Part shown: piece after piece, positions 41,596-49,953 of the stretch
Numbering within the stretch: position 1 is the stretch's first letter
Layout: every line of letters begins with the position of its first letter
Assembly (NCBI GenBank): GCA_964461835.1
Contig: CAYWVO010000001.1
Location: 186,001-250,000 of the forward strand
Direction: 5' to 3'
Origin: CAYWVO01 sp964461835
GTDB taxonomy: Bacteria > Zixibacteria > MSB-5A5 > WJJR01 > JAJRUJ01
DNA: 64,000 bases
Position numbers and translations under genes: made by a program
Notes under the pieces: generated by a model
Told to the model about the DNA's origin: nothing
What the model saw: the letters and a program-made list of their open reading frames with translations, nothing else
Databases searched by the model: none

Positions 41596-42123
41596 ATGGA
41601 TGTAGTTGTTTTCTGGGTCGCCGCAGCAGTTACCGTCATCGCCGCGGTTAACCTCATTTTCCAGCGCAAGCCCATCAATTCGGTGCTCTCTTTGGTCGTG
41701 GTTCTCTTTGCGCTGGCGGTTTTGTATCTCCAGTTGTCTGCGGAACTCGTTGCCATACTTCAGATTATCCTCTATGCCGGCGCAATTATGGTCTTATTCC
41801 TCTTTGTGGTGATGTTGCTCAACCTTCAGAGAGATGAATTTGGACAGGATCCGAAACCATCACTCCGATCAGCTGGTGTCTTGCTGGGTGGAGTAATCAT
41901 CATCGAAATCTCGCTCATGGCCCGGGCCTTTCTTTCCGGGGATCGTGTACTGGCACAAGAAGTTAGTAAGGACTTCGGTTCGGTGGCGCAGGTAGGGCAG
42001 TTGCTCTTTACCAAATTCATTCTCCCCTTCGAGCTGACCTCAATCCTGCTGCTGATTGCCGTGGCCGGAGCGCTGATCCTGGCGAGCCACCGGGGAGCCG
42101 GTACCGAGGGAGAGATCGAATGA
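41596..42123 (+). CDS. nuoJ: NADH-quinone oxidoreductase subunit J
   Basis: The 175-residue membrane subunit of complex I has the conserved 'LSAELVAILQIILYAGAIMV' segment followed by 'LFVVMLLN', diagnostic of NuoJ/ND6. The ATG at 41596 starts the first helix; the frame opens further back to 41551 but without homologous sequence. It contributes to the membrane arm near the quinone site. The stop overlaps nuoK by ATGA. nuoA-I are not upstream; an MrfA helicase gene is. Confidence 0.96.
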   Translation: MDVVVFWVAAAVTVIAAVNLIFQRKPINSVLSLVVVLFALAVLYLQLSAELVAILQIILYAGAIMVLFLFVVMLLNLQRDEFGQDPKPSLRSAGVLLGGVIIIEISLMARAFLSGDRVLAQEVSKDFGSVAQVGQLLFTKFILPFELTSILLLIAVAGALILASHRGAGTEGEIE

Positions 42124-42422
42124 TTCCGCTCGATAATTACATCCTGCTCTCCGTGGTGTTGTTCGGGCTCGGTGTTGTCGGCGTTATTATTTCGCGCAAT
42201 ATCATCATCATCCTGATGTCGGTTGAACTGATGCTCAACGCCGGTAATCTGGCGTTGATTACCTTTTCCCGGATGCACGCCGATCCGGGCGCACAGGTGC
42301 TGGTATTCCTGGTGTTTGTGGTCGCCGCGGCTGAGGCCACGGTGGGTTTGTCGTTAGTCATCGCCATCTTCCGGCGCAAAAACGCGGTGGATGTAGACGA
42401 GTTGAATATCATGAAGAGGTAG
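42120..42422 (+). CDS. nuoK: NADH-quinone oxidoreductase subunit K
   Basis: The 100-residue protein has three transmembrane helices. It carries the conserved membrane glutamates in 'MSVELMLNAGNLAL' and 'VVAAAEATVGLSLV', the proton-channel residues of NuoK/ND4L. Length and order are canonical. It overlaps nuoJ and is followed by nuoL after 9 bases. Confidence 0.97.
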   Translation: MIPLDNYILLSVVLFGLGVVGVIISRNIIIILMSVELMLNAGNLALITFSRMHADPGAQVLVFLVFVVAAAEATVGLSLVIAIFRRKNAVDVDELNIMKR

Positions 42423-42431
42423 CCCCGACCA

Positions 42432-44348
42432 ATGCTGGACACCATTTGGCTCATACCCGTATTCCCGCTGATTGGCTTTATCGTCAACGGCCTGGCGGGA
42501 AAGCACCTGGGGCGGTATGGCTCAGGGTTGGTGGGTTGCCTGACTGTTTTTCTCTCATTCCTCTTTTCGCTGTTGGCTGTGCTGTTTCTGGGTGAGGGCC
42601 AGTATCGGTTTACCTTAGTGGATTGGGTGGTGGCCGGAGATTTTCGGGTTTCGTTTGGTTTTCTCCTGGATCATCTATCGGCGGTGATGGCGCTGACGGT
42701 CTCTGGGGTCTCGTTTTTGATTCACGTATACTCGACCGGCTACATGGCGCACGATGAGCGGGTCACCAGGTATTTCGCCTATTTGAACCTGTTCGTCTTT
42801 TTCATGCTCACCTTGGTGCTGGCTGATAATTTCCTCCTTCTCTATTTGGGATGGGAAGGCGTCGGGCTCTGCTCCTACCTCCTCATTGGGTTTTGGTTTA
42901 CGAGAGATTCTGCGGCCAACGCCGGCAAGAAAGCGTTCATTGTCAACCGCGTCGGTGATTTCGGCTTTGCACTTGGCATTATGCTAATTTTCTGGCAACT
43001 GGGATCTGTGCAGTTCCCCGAGGTGTTCGCTGCGGCACCGGGGCAGTTCGAAGCTGGTGGCGCGATGATAACCACAATTTGCCTCCTGTTGTTTTTGGGG
43101 GCGACCGGCAAATCGGCACAGATTCCACTGTATGTTTGGCTGCCGGACGCCATGGAGGGCCCCACCCCGGTATCCGCCTTGATTCACGCGGCGACGATGG
43201 TCACTGCGGGCGTGTACATGGTTGCTCGCTGCTCGGTGTTGTTTGCGCTCTCCCCGGTCGCGTTGGGTGTCGTGGCCATCATCGGCGCGGCGACCGCGCT
43301 CTTTGCCGCCACTATGGCGACGGTGCAAAACGATATTAAGCGGGTGCTGGCCTATTCAACAATCAGCCAACTGGGATACATGTTCCTCGCTTGCGGCGTA
43401 GCGGCTTTTTCCGCCGCAATTTTTCATTTGATGACACACGCGTTTTTCAAGGCGTTATTATTCCTCGGCGCGGGATCGGTCATGCACGCGCTGCATGAGG
43501 AGCAAGACCTGCGGCATATGGGTGGGCTGAGGAAATATATCCCGGCAACCTATTTGACATTTGCCATTGCCACGTTGGCAATTGCCGGATTCCCCGGTCT
43601 GGCGGGATTCGTTTCCAAGGACGAAATCCTCTGGTATAGCTTTTCCTCCCCCCTGGGTGGCTTGGGTTTCTGGGTGGTGGGAGTGCTGACCGCGGGATTG
43701 ACTGCGTTTTACATGTTCCGGCTATTCTTCCTGGCGTTTACCGGCAAGCCGCGTTTCTCAGAGGAAAAGGCCGGGAAAGTCCATGAATCCCCCATGTCGA
43801 TGACCGGCCCGCTGGTGATTTTGGGCATTCTCTCCATCGTCGGCGGCTGGATTGGCTGGCCCAAAATTCTCGGCGGTGGTAATTCATTCGAACATTACCT
43901 GGCGCCAGCTTTCGCCCGAGCGGAGCAGCTGCTACCGCACGCCGAACATCATGCACACAGTACCGAATACTTGCTGATGGGACTGTCGGTCGGTATTGCA
44001 CTCTTGGGATTTATCTGGGCATATGCTTGGTATGTGAAAAACCCAGAGGCGGCGGAGAAAGTGAAATCTCGCCTGTCGGGGTTATACACACTGGTGTTCA
44101 ATAAATACTACATCGATGAATTGTACGACGTCATCATTGTCCGGCCGATTGTGATCGGGTCACGCGCGTTGTGGAGATATTTCGATGACCTGGTCATTGA
44201 CGGCTCGGTTAACGGACTGGCCAAACTGGCCCGCCTGTTGGGACGCGGTGGCGCGGTGCCCCAGGCCGGCTACTTCCGGGGATATGCCGCGGTGTTCCTC
44301 TTGGGTTGTGTCGCGGTGCTGGCGTGGATTTTGTATACGGTGAGTTGA
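42432..44348 (+). CDS. nuoL: NADH-quinone oxidoreductase subunit L
   Basis: The 638-residue antiporter-like subunit has the ND5 signatures 'LGWEGVGLCSYLLIGFW', 'KSAQIPLYVWLPDAMEGPTP' and 'LIHAATMVTAGVYMVARC'. It carries the lateral helix region at the C-terminus. It pumps protons at the far end of the complex I membrane arm. It is complete and of normal length. nuoM begins 3 bases after its stop. Confidence 0.98.
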   Translation: MLDTIWLIPVFPLIGFIVNGLAGKHLGRYGSGLVGCLTVFLSFLFSLLAVLFLGEGQYRFTLVDWVVAGDFRVSFGFLLDHLSAVMALTVSGVSFLIHVYSTGYMAHDERVTRYFAYLNLFVFFMLTLVLADNFLLLYLGWEGVGLCSYLLIGFWFTRDSAANAGKKAFIVNRVGDFGFALGIMLIFWQLGSVQFPEVFAAAPGQFEAGGAMITTICLLLFLGATGKSAQIPLYVWLPDAMEGPTPVSALIHAATMVTAGVYMVARCSVLFALSPVALGVVAIIGAATALFAATMATVQNDIKRVLAYSTISQLGYMFLACGVAAFSAAIFHLMTHAFFKALLFLGAGSVMHALHEEQDLRHMGGLRKYIPATYLTFAIATLAIAGFPGLAGFVSKDEILWYSFSSPLGGLGFWVVGVLTAGLTAFYMFRLFFLAFTGKPRFSEEKAGKVHESPMSMTGPLVILGILSIVGGWIGWPKILGGGNSFEHYLAPAFARAEQLLPHAEHHAHSTEYLLMGLSVGIALLGFIWAYAWYVKNPEAAEKVKSRLSGLYTLVFNKYYIDELYDVIIVRPIVIGSRALWRYFDDLVIDGSVNGLAKLARLLGRGGAVPQAGYFRGYAAVFLLGCVAVLAWILYTVS

Positions 44349-44351
44349 TAC

Positions 44352-45929
44352 ATGGAATGGCTTGATTCGAGCATATTGACCTTCCTGATTTTCTGGCCGC
44401 TGGTCGCAGCCGGGTTGTTGGTTTTCTTTCGGGAGCAGAATCCAGGCAGTATTCGGATTTTCGCCTTTGTAGCGACGTTGGTCGAATTTGTCGCCTCGCT
44501 CTATCTGCTCTTGATGTTCCGGACCGGTGGCGGGTATCAATTCCTGGTACGCTGGGAGTGGTCGAGTTCTCTCGGGGCATCGTATCAAGTCGGCATTGAC
44601 GGTATCAGTTTATTCCTGGTTCTACTGACCACATTTCTGACATTCATTTCAATCTGGGCGTCATTTTCGGCGATTAAAGAACGGGTGAAGGGGTATTTCA
44701 TTTCATTTTTGGTGCTGGAAACCGGGATGATCGGCACCTTCTGCGCCCTGGACTTATTCCTTTTCTACGTGTTCTGGGAGTTGATGCTCCTGCCGATGTA
44801 TTTCCTTATCGGCATCTGGGGCGGAGTGAACCGGATCTATGCTACATTAAAGTTCGTTCTCTATACAATTTCCGGCAGTTTATTGATGTTGGTAGCCATT
44901 GTCTTCACGGCTAACCTCATTAAACAGATGACCGGTGAGTGGACCTTTGATTTGCTGACTTGGCAGCAGTTCAACATTCCCCTGGAAAGCCAGATGTGGT
45001 TGTTTTTAGCCTTTGCCTTGGCATTTGCGATTAAAGTGCCGCTCTTTCCACTGCATACCTGGTTGCCGGATGCACATGTGCAGGCGCCGACCGCCGGATC
45101 GATTATCCTGGCCGGCGTATTATTAAAAATGGGGACATATGGGTTCCTGCGGTTTGCGATTCCGTTGTTCCCGTCAGCTTTTCTGGATGCTATCCCCTAT
45201 CTGGTAATCTTATCAGTCATCGGAATCATTTACGGGGCACTGGTGGCGATGGTACAGAAGGATGTGAAATCCCTCGTGGCGTATAGCTCGGTATCGCACC
45301 TTGGGTTTGTGATGCTCGGGATGTGCGCACTCAACACAATTGGCTTCACGGGGTCCCTGTTGCAGCAAATAAACCACGGGATATCGACCGGCGCACTCTT
45401 TTTGCTGGTCGGGATAATCTACGAACGACGGCACACCCGCCTGATTGCTGATTTTGGTGGACTATTTAAAGTAGTACCGGTGTTTGGTGCATTTTTCATG
45501 ATCACCATGTTGTCATCGGTGGGACTCCCCGGCACGAACGGTTTCGTCGGCGAATTTCTTATCCTGCTGGGGGCGTTTCGCTCGCAGACTACGGCGGCTG
45601 TACTGGGAACGTTCGGTATTGTGCTGGCTGCCGGCTATATGCTGTGGATGTTTCAGCGAGTCTTTTTTGGCAAAGTCACTCACAAGGAAAATGAAAACAT
45701 CGCCGACATGGGATTACGTGAACGAGCGGTGATGGTCCCATTAATCATCTTAATATTTGTCATTGGCGTGTACCCGAAGCCGTTTCTTGCGCGGATGGAG
45801 CCTGCGCTGGATCGGGTGCTGGAAAAAGTCCGCCAGGCACAGATTGTCCGCGCTGATGATCCGAGCATGCAGGAACCAGAATTTATAAATGGCCAGACAC
45901 CGACAATACCGGGTGAGATGGAGCACTGA
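44352..45929 (+). CDS. nuoM: NADH-quinone oxidoreductase subunit M
   Basis: The 525-residue antiporter-like ND4 subunit has the conserved 'FWELMLLPMYFLIGIWGG' region with its key glutamate, 'KVPLFPLHTWLPDAHVQAPT' and 'SLVAYSSVSHLGFVML'. Length is typical of NuoM. It is tightly packed between nuoL (3 bases) and nuoN (2 bases). Confidence 0.98.
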   Translation: MEWLDSSILTFLIFWPLVAAGLLVFFREQNPGSIRIFAFVATLVEFVASLYLLLMFRTGGGYQFLVRWEWSSSLGASYQVGIDGISLFLVLLTTFLTFISIWASFSAIKERVKGYFISFLVLETGMIGTFCALDLFLFYVFWELMLLPMYFLIGIWGGVNRIYATLKFVLYTISGSLLMLVAIVFTANLIKQMTGEWTFDLLTWQQFNIPLESQMWLFLAFALAFAIKVPLFPLHTWLPDAHVQAPTAGSIILAGVLLKMGTYGFLRFAIPLFPSAFLDAIPYLVILSVIGIIYGALVAMVQKDVKSLVAYSSVSHLGFVMLGMCALNTIGFTGSLLQQINHGISTGALFLLVGIIYERRHTRLIADFGGLFKVVPVFGAFFMITMLSSVGLPGTNGFVGEFLILLGAFRSQTTAAVLGTFGIVLAAGYMLWMFQRVFFGKVTHKENENIADMGLRERAVMVPLIILIFVIGVYPKPFLARMEPALDRVLEKVRQAQIVRADDPSMQEPEFINGQTPTIPGEMEH

Positions 45930-45931
45930 AT

Positions 45932-47362
45932 ATGGAATTTGCTGAGATCTCACCACTCATCGTTCTCGCTTTAGGCGGCACGTTCCTGTTCTTATTCGAT
46001 GCTTTTGGGGGGTGGCGAGAGCGACGGTTGCTGCCGGCTTTGAGTCTGGTTACCCTGCTGGTCACCGGCGTCTTTATCTGGTTATTCTGGCCCTCGATGC
46101 GCCTGCCGTTCGGTGGGATGTTGCTGGTCGATGACTTCTCCCGCTATTTCGCCACAATTGCGATAATTGGATCCTTTCTCGCGCTGTGTGTGGTTGACAC
46201 CTCTCTTCGAGAACAAGAGGCCTGGCACGGCGAAGTCTTCCCATTGTTTATATTCTCGACGCTGGGGATGCTGCTGCTGCTCAGTTCCGCCAATCTGGTC
46301 ATGGTGTTTATGGGGATGGAGGTCATGTCCATCCCGCTGTACATTTTGGCGGCGTCACGCAGAGAATCTGATCGCTCGGTAGAGGCAGGGGCAAAATATT
46401 TCCTGATGGGGGCATTCGCGTCTGGATTCCTCCTGTATGGTATTGCGCTCGTCTATGGCGCGACCGGATCGCTAGGTCTGTTTGCGATCTCCGAGGCCTG
46501 GAAAGCCGGGGCCGGGACCAGCCTGGTCGGGATTTGCGGCATGTTGCTGATTTTCGTTGGGCTGGCATTCAAGATCGCCGCCGTCCCGTTTCACATGTGG
46601 GAACCGGACGCGTACGAGGGCGCACCCACCGCCATTACGGCGTTCTTTGCCGCCGGGCCGAAAATTGCCGGGTTCGCGATACTGCTGCGGCTGGTTGGTT
46701 GGGTCTTCCCACTATCGGACCCCTTTGTCTGGCCGTTCATGTGGGTGTTGGCCGCACTGTCCATGACCGTGGGAAATTTCCTGGCAATCACCCAATCATC
46801 AGTCAAACGGATGCTGGCGTATTCAGGGATTGCCCATGCCGGGTACGCGCTGATTGGAGTAACGGTCGGCGGGATTGAAGCGGTCGGCCTGGTGGGCTAT
46901 TACCTGCTGGGATACTTCCTGGCCGCCAGTGGCGCGTTTATTGTGGTTGCGGCACTGGAAAAATCACAGGAGCGGTCACTGACCTACGAAGACTGTGCCG
47001 GACGGGCGAAAACCCAACCGGCGCTCAGTCTGGCATTGACCATATTCATGGTTTCATTGGCCGGAATTCCACCGGTCGCCGGATTTGTCGGTAAATTCTA
47101 CATCTTCGAGAGCGCGCTGGAAAACGGTCTGGTCTGGCTGGTAATCATTGCCGCGGTGAACTCAATCGTTTCGGTGTACTACTACCTACGGGCGCCGGTA
47201 TTTTGCTTCATGAAAGACTCCGAAACCACACCGGAACGACCCACCATCACCGTCGGCTTGTCCTTTGCGATTGTCGTGGCGGTGATCGGCTTGCTGGTGG
47301 TCGGGATCGCCCCGGAAATTTTTATCGATCTGGCCAATGCGACCACGCTCTGGATGCCGTAA
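45932..47362 (+). CDS. nuoN: NADH-quinone oxidoreductase subunit N
   Basis: The 476-residue ND2 subunit has about fourteen hydrophobic spans and the motifs 'FMGMEVMSIPLYILAASRR', 'KIAAVPFHMWEPDAYEGAPT' and 'QSSVKRMLAYSGIAHAGYAL'. It is the last subunit of the membrane arm and the last gene of this partial complex I operon. No terminator was recognised in the 78 bases before the next gene. Confidence 0.98.
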   Translation: MEFAEISPLIVLALGGTFLFLFDAFGGWRERRLLPALSLVTLLVTGVFIWLFWPSMRLPFGGMLLVDDFSRYFATIAIIGSFLALCVVDTSLREQEAWHGEVFPLFIFSTLGMLLLLSSANLVMVFMGMEVMSIPLYILAASRRESDRSVEAGAKYFLMGAFASGFLLYGIALVYGATGSLGLFAISEAWKAGAGTSLVGICGMLLIFVGLAFKIAAVPFHMWEPDAYEGAPTAITAFFAAGPKIAGFAILLRLVGWVFPLSDPFVWPFMWVLAALSMTVGNFLAITQSSVKRMLAYSGIAHAGYALIGVTVGGIEAVGLVGYYLLGYFLAASGAFIVVAALEKSQERSLTYEDCAGRAKTQPALSLALTIFMVSLAGIPPVAGFVGKFYIFESALENGLVWLVIIAAVNSIVSVYYYLRAPVFCFMKDSETTPERPTITVGLSFAIVVAVIGLLVVGIAPEIFIDLANATTLWMP

Positions 47363-47440
47363 CCACCAGTTCCATTACTCACCAGGTATCCGACCGTAAA
47401 CTTACCAACACGCCCCGCCGGTCGGTCGTTAGTTTTTGGG

Positions 47441-48451
47441 ATGACTAAACGAAACGCACATGCAATTGCGCTCTTTTCCGGCGGACTGGATTCGTGTCTT
47501 GCCGTACTACTGATGCTGCGGCAGGGTATTGAGGTTACGGCGCTCAGTTTTATGACGCACTTCGGCTGTGATTTGCAAGACCGGTCATCGTGCTCGCACA
47601 ACCCGTACCCGGCGGCCGAGAAATTCGGCTTTGCAGTAAAATTGATGCCGCTAGGACATAAATTTGTCGACATCGTGCGCGAACCTAAATACGGGCGCGG
47701 GAAAAACATGAATCCGTGCGTTGATTGTCGAATTCTGATGCTCGGTGAAGCCAAAGAATTCATGGAGGCTGTGGGCGCGGATTTCATTATCACCGGAGAG
47801 GTGCTCGGTCAACGGCCGTTCTCGCAAATGCGGGACAAAATGGCGCTAACCATGCGGGAAGCCGGCCTCGAAGGGCGTTTATTGCGCCCGCTCTCCGCCA
47901 AGTTACTGGAACCGACCATTGCCGAGCAAGAGGGATTGGTCGATCGAGACCAACTGGAAGCTATTGTCGGTCGTTCCCGGAAACGTCAGCTTGAATTGGC
48001 CGAGCAGTTCGGTCTGGACGATTACCCCTCCCCGGCCGGCGGCTGCCTGTTAACCGATCCGGAATATTCCAAGCGATTGCAGGATTTATTTACCAATCAC
48101 CCCAAAGTGACCTTTTCTGATTTGAATCTGCTGCGGGTTGGACGTCATTTCCGCCTTTCGCCGGACACCAAAATCATCGTCGGTCGGGATGAAAAGGACA
48201 ACAACCAGGTGGCCGCAAATGTTGATCCATCCGACGTGGTCGTTGAAGTCCTCGATGCCGGTTCGCCACTCACGCTGGTACGTGGCGCCGTCACGGACGA
48301 AAGCCTGCGCGTGGCGTGTGCATTAACCGCCCGCTATTCATCCAGAAAATCCCAATCGCAAGTCAACGTTCATTGGCAGCAAAACGGTAAGTCCGAGTCG
48401 ATGACTGTCGCGCCGCTGGCCGACGAGGAACTGGAAGCTTTGCGGGTCTGA
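47441..48451 (+). CDS. PP-loop tRNA thiouridylase-like protein (TrmU/ThiI-related)
   Basis: The 336-residue protein has an N-terminal PP-loop ATP-binding motif 'LFSGGLDSCLAVLLM'. 'KNMNPCVDCRILM' and 'GEVLGQRPFSQMRDKMAL' follow, as seen in a TrmU/ThiI-related family often labelled tRNA thiouridine synthase. 'YPSPAGGCLLTDPEYSKRL' marks its middle. The C-terminal 110 residues resemble the small RNA-binding module found in NFACT-type proteins. It is expected to use ATP to activate a tRNA uridine for sulfur transfer, but the exact position modified is unknown. A tRNA-Gly gene follows 58 bases later. Confidence 0.82.
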   Translation: MTKRNAHAIALFSGGLDSCLAVLLMLRQGIEVTALSFMTHFGCDLQDRSSCSHNPYPAAEKFGFAVKLMPLGHKFVDIVREPKYGRGKNMNPCVDCRILMLGEAKEFMEAVGADFIITGEVLGQRPFSQMRDKMALTMREAGLEGRLLRPLSAKLLEPTIAEQEGLVDRDQLEAIVGRSRKRQLELAEQFGLDDYPSPAGGCLLTDPEYSKRLQDLFTNHPKVTFSDLNLLRVGRHFRLSPDTKIIVGRDEKDNNQVAANVDPSDVVVEVLDAGSPLTLVRGAVTDESLRVACALTARYSSRKSQSQVNVHWQQNGKSESMTVAPLADEELEALRV

Positions 48452-48470
48452 TCCCCACGGTGAATAGCGC

Positions 48471-48499
48471 TTGACATCCGCTGGATTTATTGAGCATTT
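48471..48499 (+). promoter_or_regulatory. Possible promoter for tRNA-Gly
   Basis: A perfect TTGACA (48471-48476) is followed after 17 bases by GCATTT (48494-48499), a poor -10. The predicted start would lie only a few bases before the tRNA 5' end, a spacing seen for some tRNA genes. Confidence 0.35.
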
Positions 48500-48509
48500 T
48501 CCAGCAAAA

Positions 48510-48581
48510 GCGGGTGTAATTCAGCGGTAGAATGCAAGCTTCCCAAGCTTGACGTCGAGGGTTCGACTCCCTTCACCCGCT
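48510..48581 (+). tRNA. tRNA-Gly (anticodon CCC)
   Basis: A full cloverleaf can be drawn. The acceptor stem is GCGGGTG/CACCCGC, and the D-arm contains TTCAGCGGTAGAAT. The anticodon stem is CAAGC/GCTTG with loop TTCCCAA (anticodon CCC), and the T-loop is TTCGACT. CCA is not encoded, unlike the tRNA-Val in this window. The discriminator base is T. Confidence 0.96.
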
Positions 48582-48617
48582 TAGTTCTTTAGTGACAGAG
48601 CGACTTTACCGCAACAC

Positions 48618-49886
48618 TTAGCCCAGCGCTGCCCAGTCCAAATGGGCAATGGTGTCGCGGTCAACCGGCCCAATCATAGAAATCCGGAGTCGATCTTCGG
48701 TCAGAATATCATGGGCCAAGTCACGGATATCTTTGGCGGTAATGCGATCGATCGCCCGCATGGTCTGAGTCACGGACTGGTATTTCCCGGTGAATAATTC
48801 GTGACGCGCCAAACGATGCATCCGGTTTGACGATGATTCCAGACCCAGCACGAGCTGGCCTTTGATCTGATTTTTAATATCGTGCAGGATCCGGGAATCA
48901 ACCGACCGCCGCTTGACCCGGCGAAACTCTTTAAACACGACATCAATTGCTTCCTCTACTCGACGGGGGCCCGTACCAAAGAACGTGCCGAAGACACCGG
49001 TGTCTTTGAAGAAATCGTGGAAAGAGTAAATCGAATACACCAGACCGTGCCGTTCACGCACGGACTGAAACAAGCGGGAACTCATCCCACCGCCGAGCAG
49101 GTCGTTGAGTAATAGTAAAGCGTAGCGGCGTTTGTCCAGAAAGGGTATGGCGCGCACGCCCATGCAGACATGCACCTGATTCAAATCTCGCTGGTAGACC
49201 CCATGCCGGTCGGACGCATTGTCCGGAGCGGGCAAGCTGTTGCCGTTGGCCGTTCCCGCGCATTGGTCAAAGGCCTGCCGCACCAGCCGGACCAACCGTC
49301 GATGATTCACGTGACCGGACGCGGCCACCAGCACATTATCCGGCGTATAGTGGGACTGATGGTGCCGCTTGAGATCGCGCCGCTTGATGCCGGATACCGA
49401 TTTTTCACACCCCATAATCGGCTGGCCGATGGGATGATCGACCCAGAGATCACCGCAGAACAGGTCGTGCAGCAATTCCGAGGGGGTGTCGTTCACGTCA
49501 CGGATTTCTTCGCAGATGACGTTTTTTTCTCGGGCCAGATCGGGTTGCCGTAACTTCGGCCTGGTGAGCATATCCGCCAAAACACTCACCGCCACCGGCA
49601 GGTGCTTATCGAGAATCCGGACGTAATAGCACGTTTGTTCTCTGGCGGTAAAGGCGTTAATCGAACCGCCCAGCGACTCAATCGACGAGACGATGTCTTT
49701 TGAGGAACGGTGAGCAGTGCCTTTGAAGACCATATGCTCCAGTAAGTGGGAGATGCCGGAGTGGTCCTCCAATTCATACCGGGAACCGACTTCAACCCAG
49801 AGGCCGACGGTTACGGATCGGAAGCCCGGGACATTCTCAGTGACAATCCGCAGCCCATTGGGCAATACTGTCTTTTGATATTCCAT
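48618..49886 (-). CDS. M16-family zinc peptidase (processing-peptidase type)
   Basis: The 422-residue protein has the inverted zinc motif HxxEH as H47-L-L-E50-H51 in 'GISHLLEHMVFKG'. The downstream glutamate is in 'REKNVICEEIRD'. It begins 'YQKTVLPNGLRIVTE', the typical PqqL/YmxG N-terminus. The second M16 domain (from about residue 180) contains 'RLVRLVRQAF' and 'LLNDLLGGGMSSRLFQSVRE'. In many bacteria this gene follows pnp, as it does here (67 bases). Its substrates are unknown. Confidence 0.95.
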   Translation of the reverse strand: MEYQKTVLPNGLRIVTENVPGFRSVTVGLWVEVGSRYELEDHSGISHLLEHMVFKGTAHRSSKDIVSSIESLGGSINAFTAREQTCYYVRILDKHLPVAVSVLADMLTRPKLRQPDLAREKNVICEEIRDVNDTPSELLHDLFCGDLWVDHPIGQPIMGCEKSVSGIKRRDLKRHHQSHYTPDNVLVAASGHVNHRRLVRLVRQAFDQCAGTANGNSLPAPDNASDRHGVYQRDLNQVHVCMGVRAIPFLDKRRYALLLLNDLLGGGMSSRLFQSVRERHGLVYSIYSFHDFFKDTGVFGTFFGTGPRRVEEAIDVVFKEFRRVKRRSVDSRILHDIKNQIKGQLVLGLESSSNRMHRLARHELFTGKYQSVTQTMRAIDRITAKDIRDLAHDILTEDRLRISMIGPVDRDTIAHLDWAALG

Positions 49887-49953
49887 AGAAAACCTTCAGG
49901 AGAACCGTTCGGTTGCGCCTGCATTACATACGCAGTCCTGTTCGGGCCGCGTG

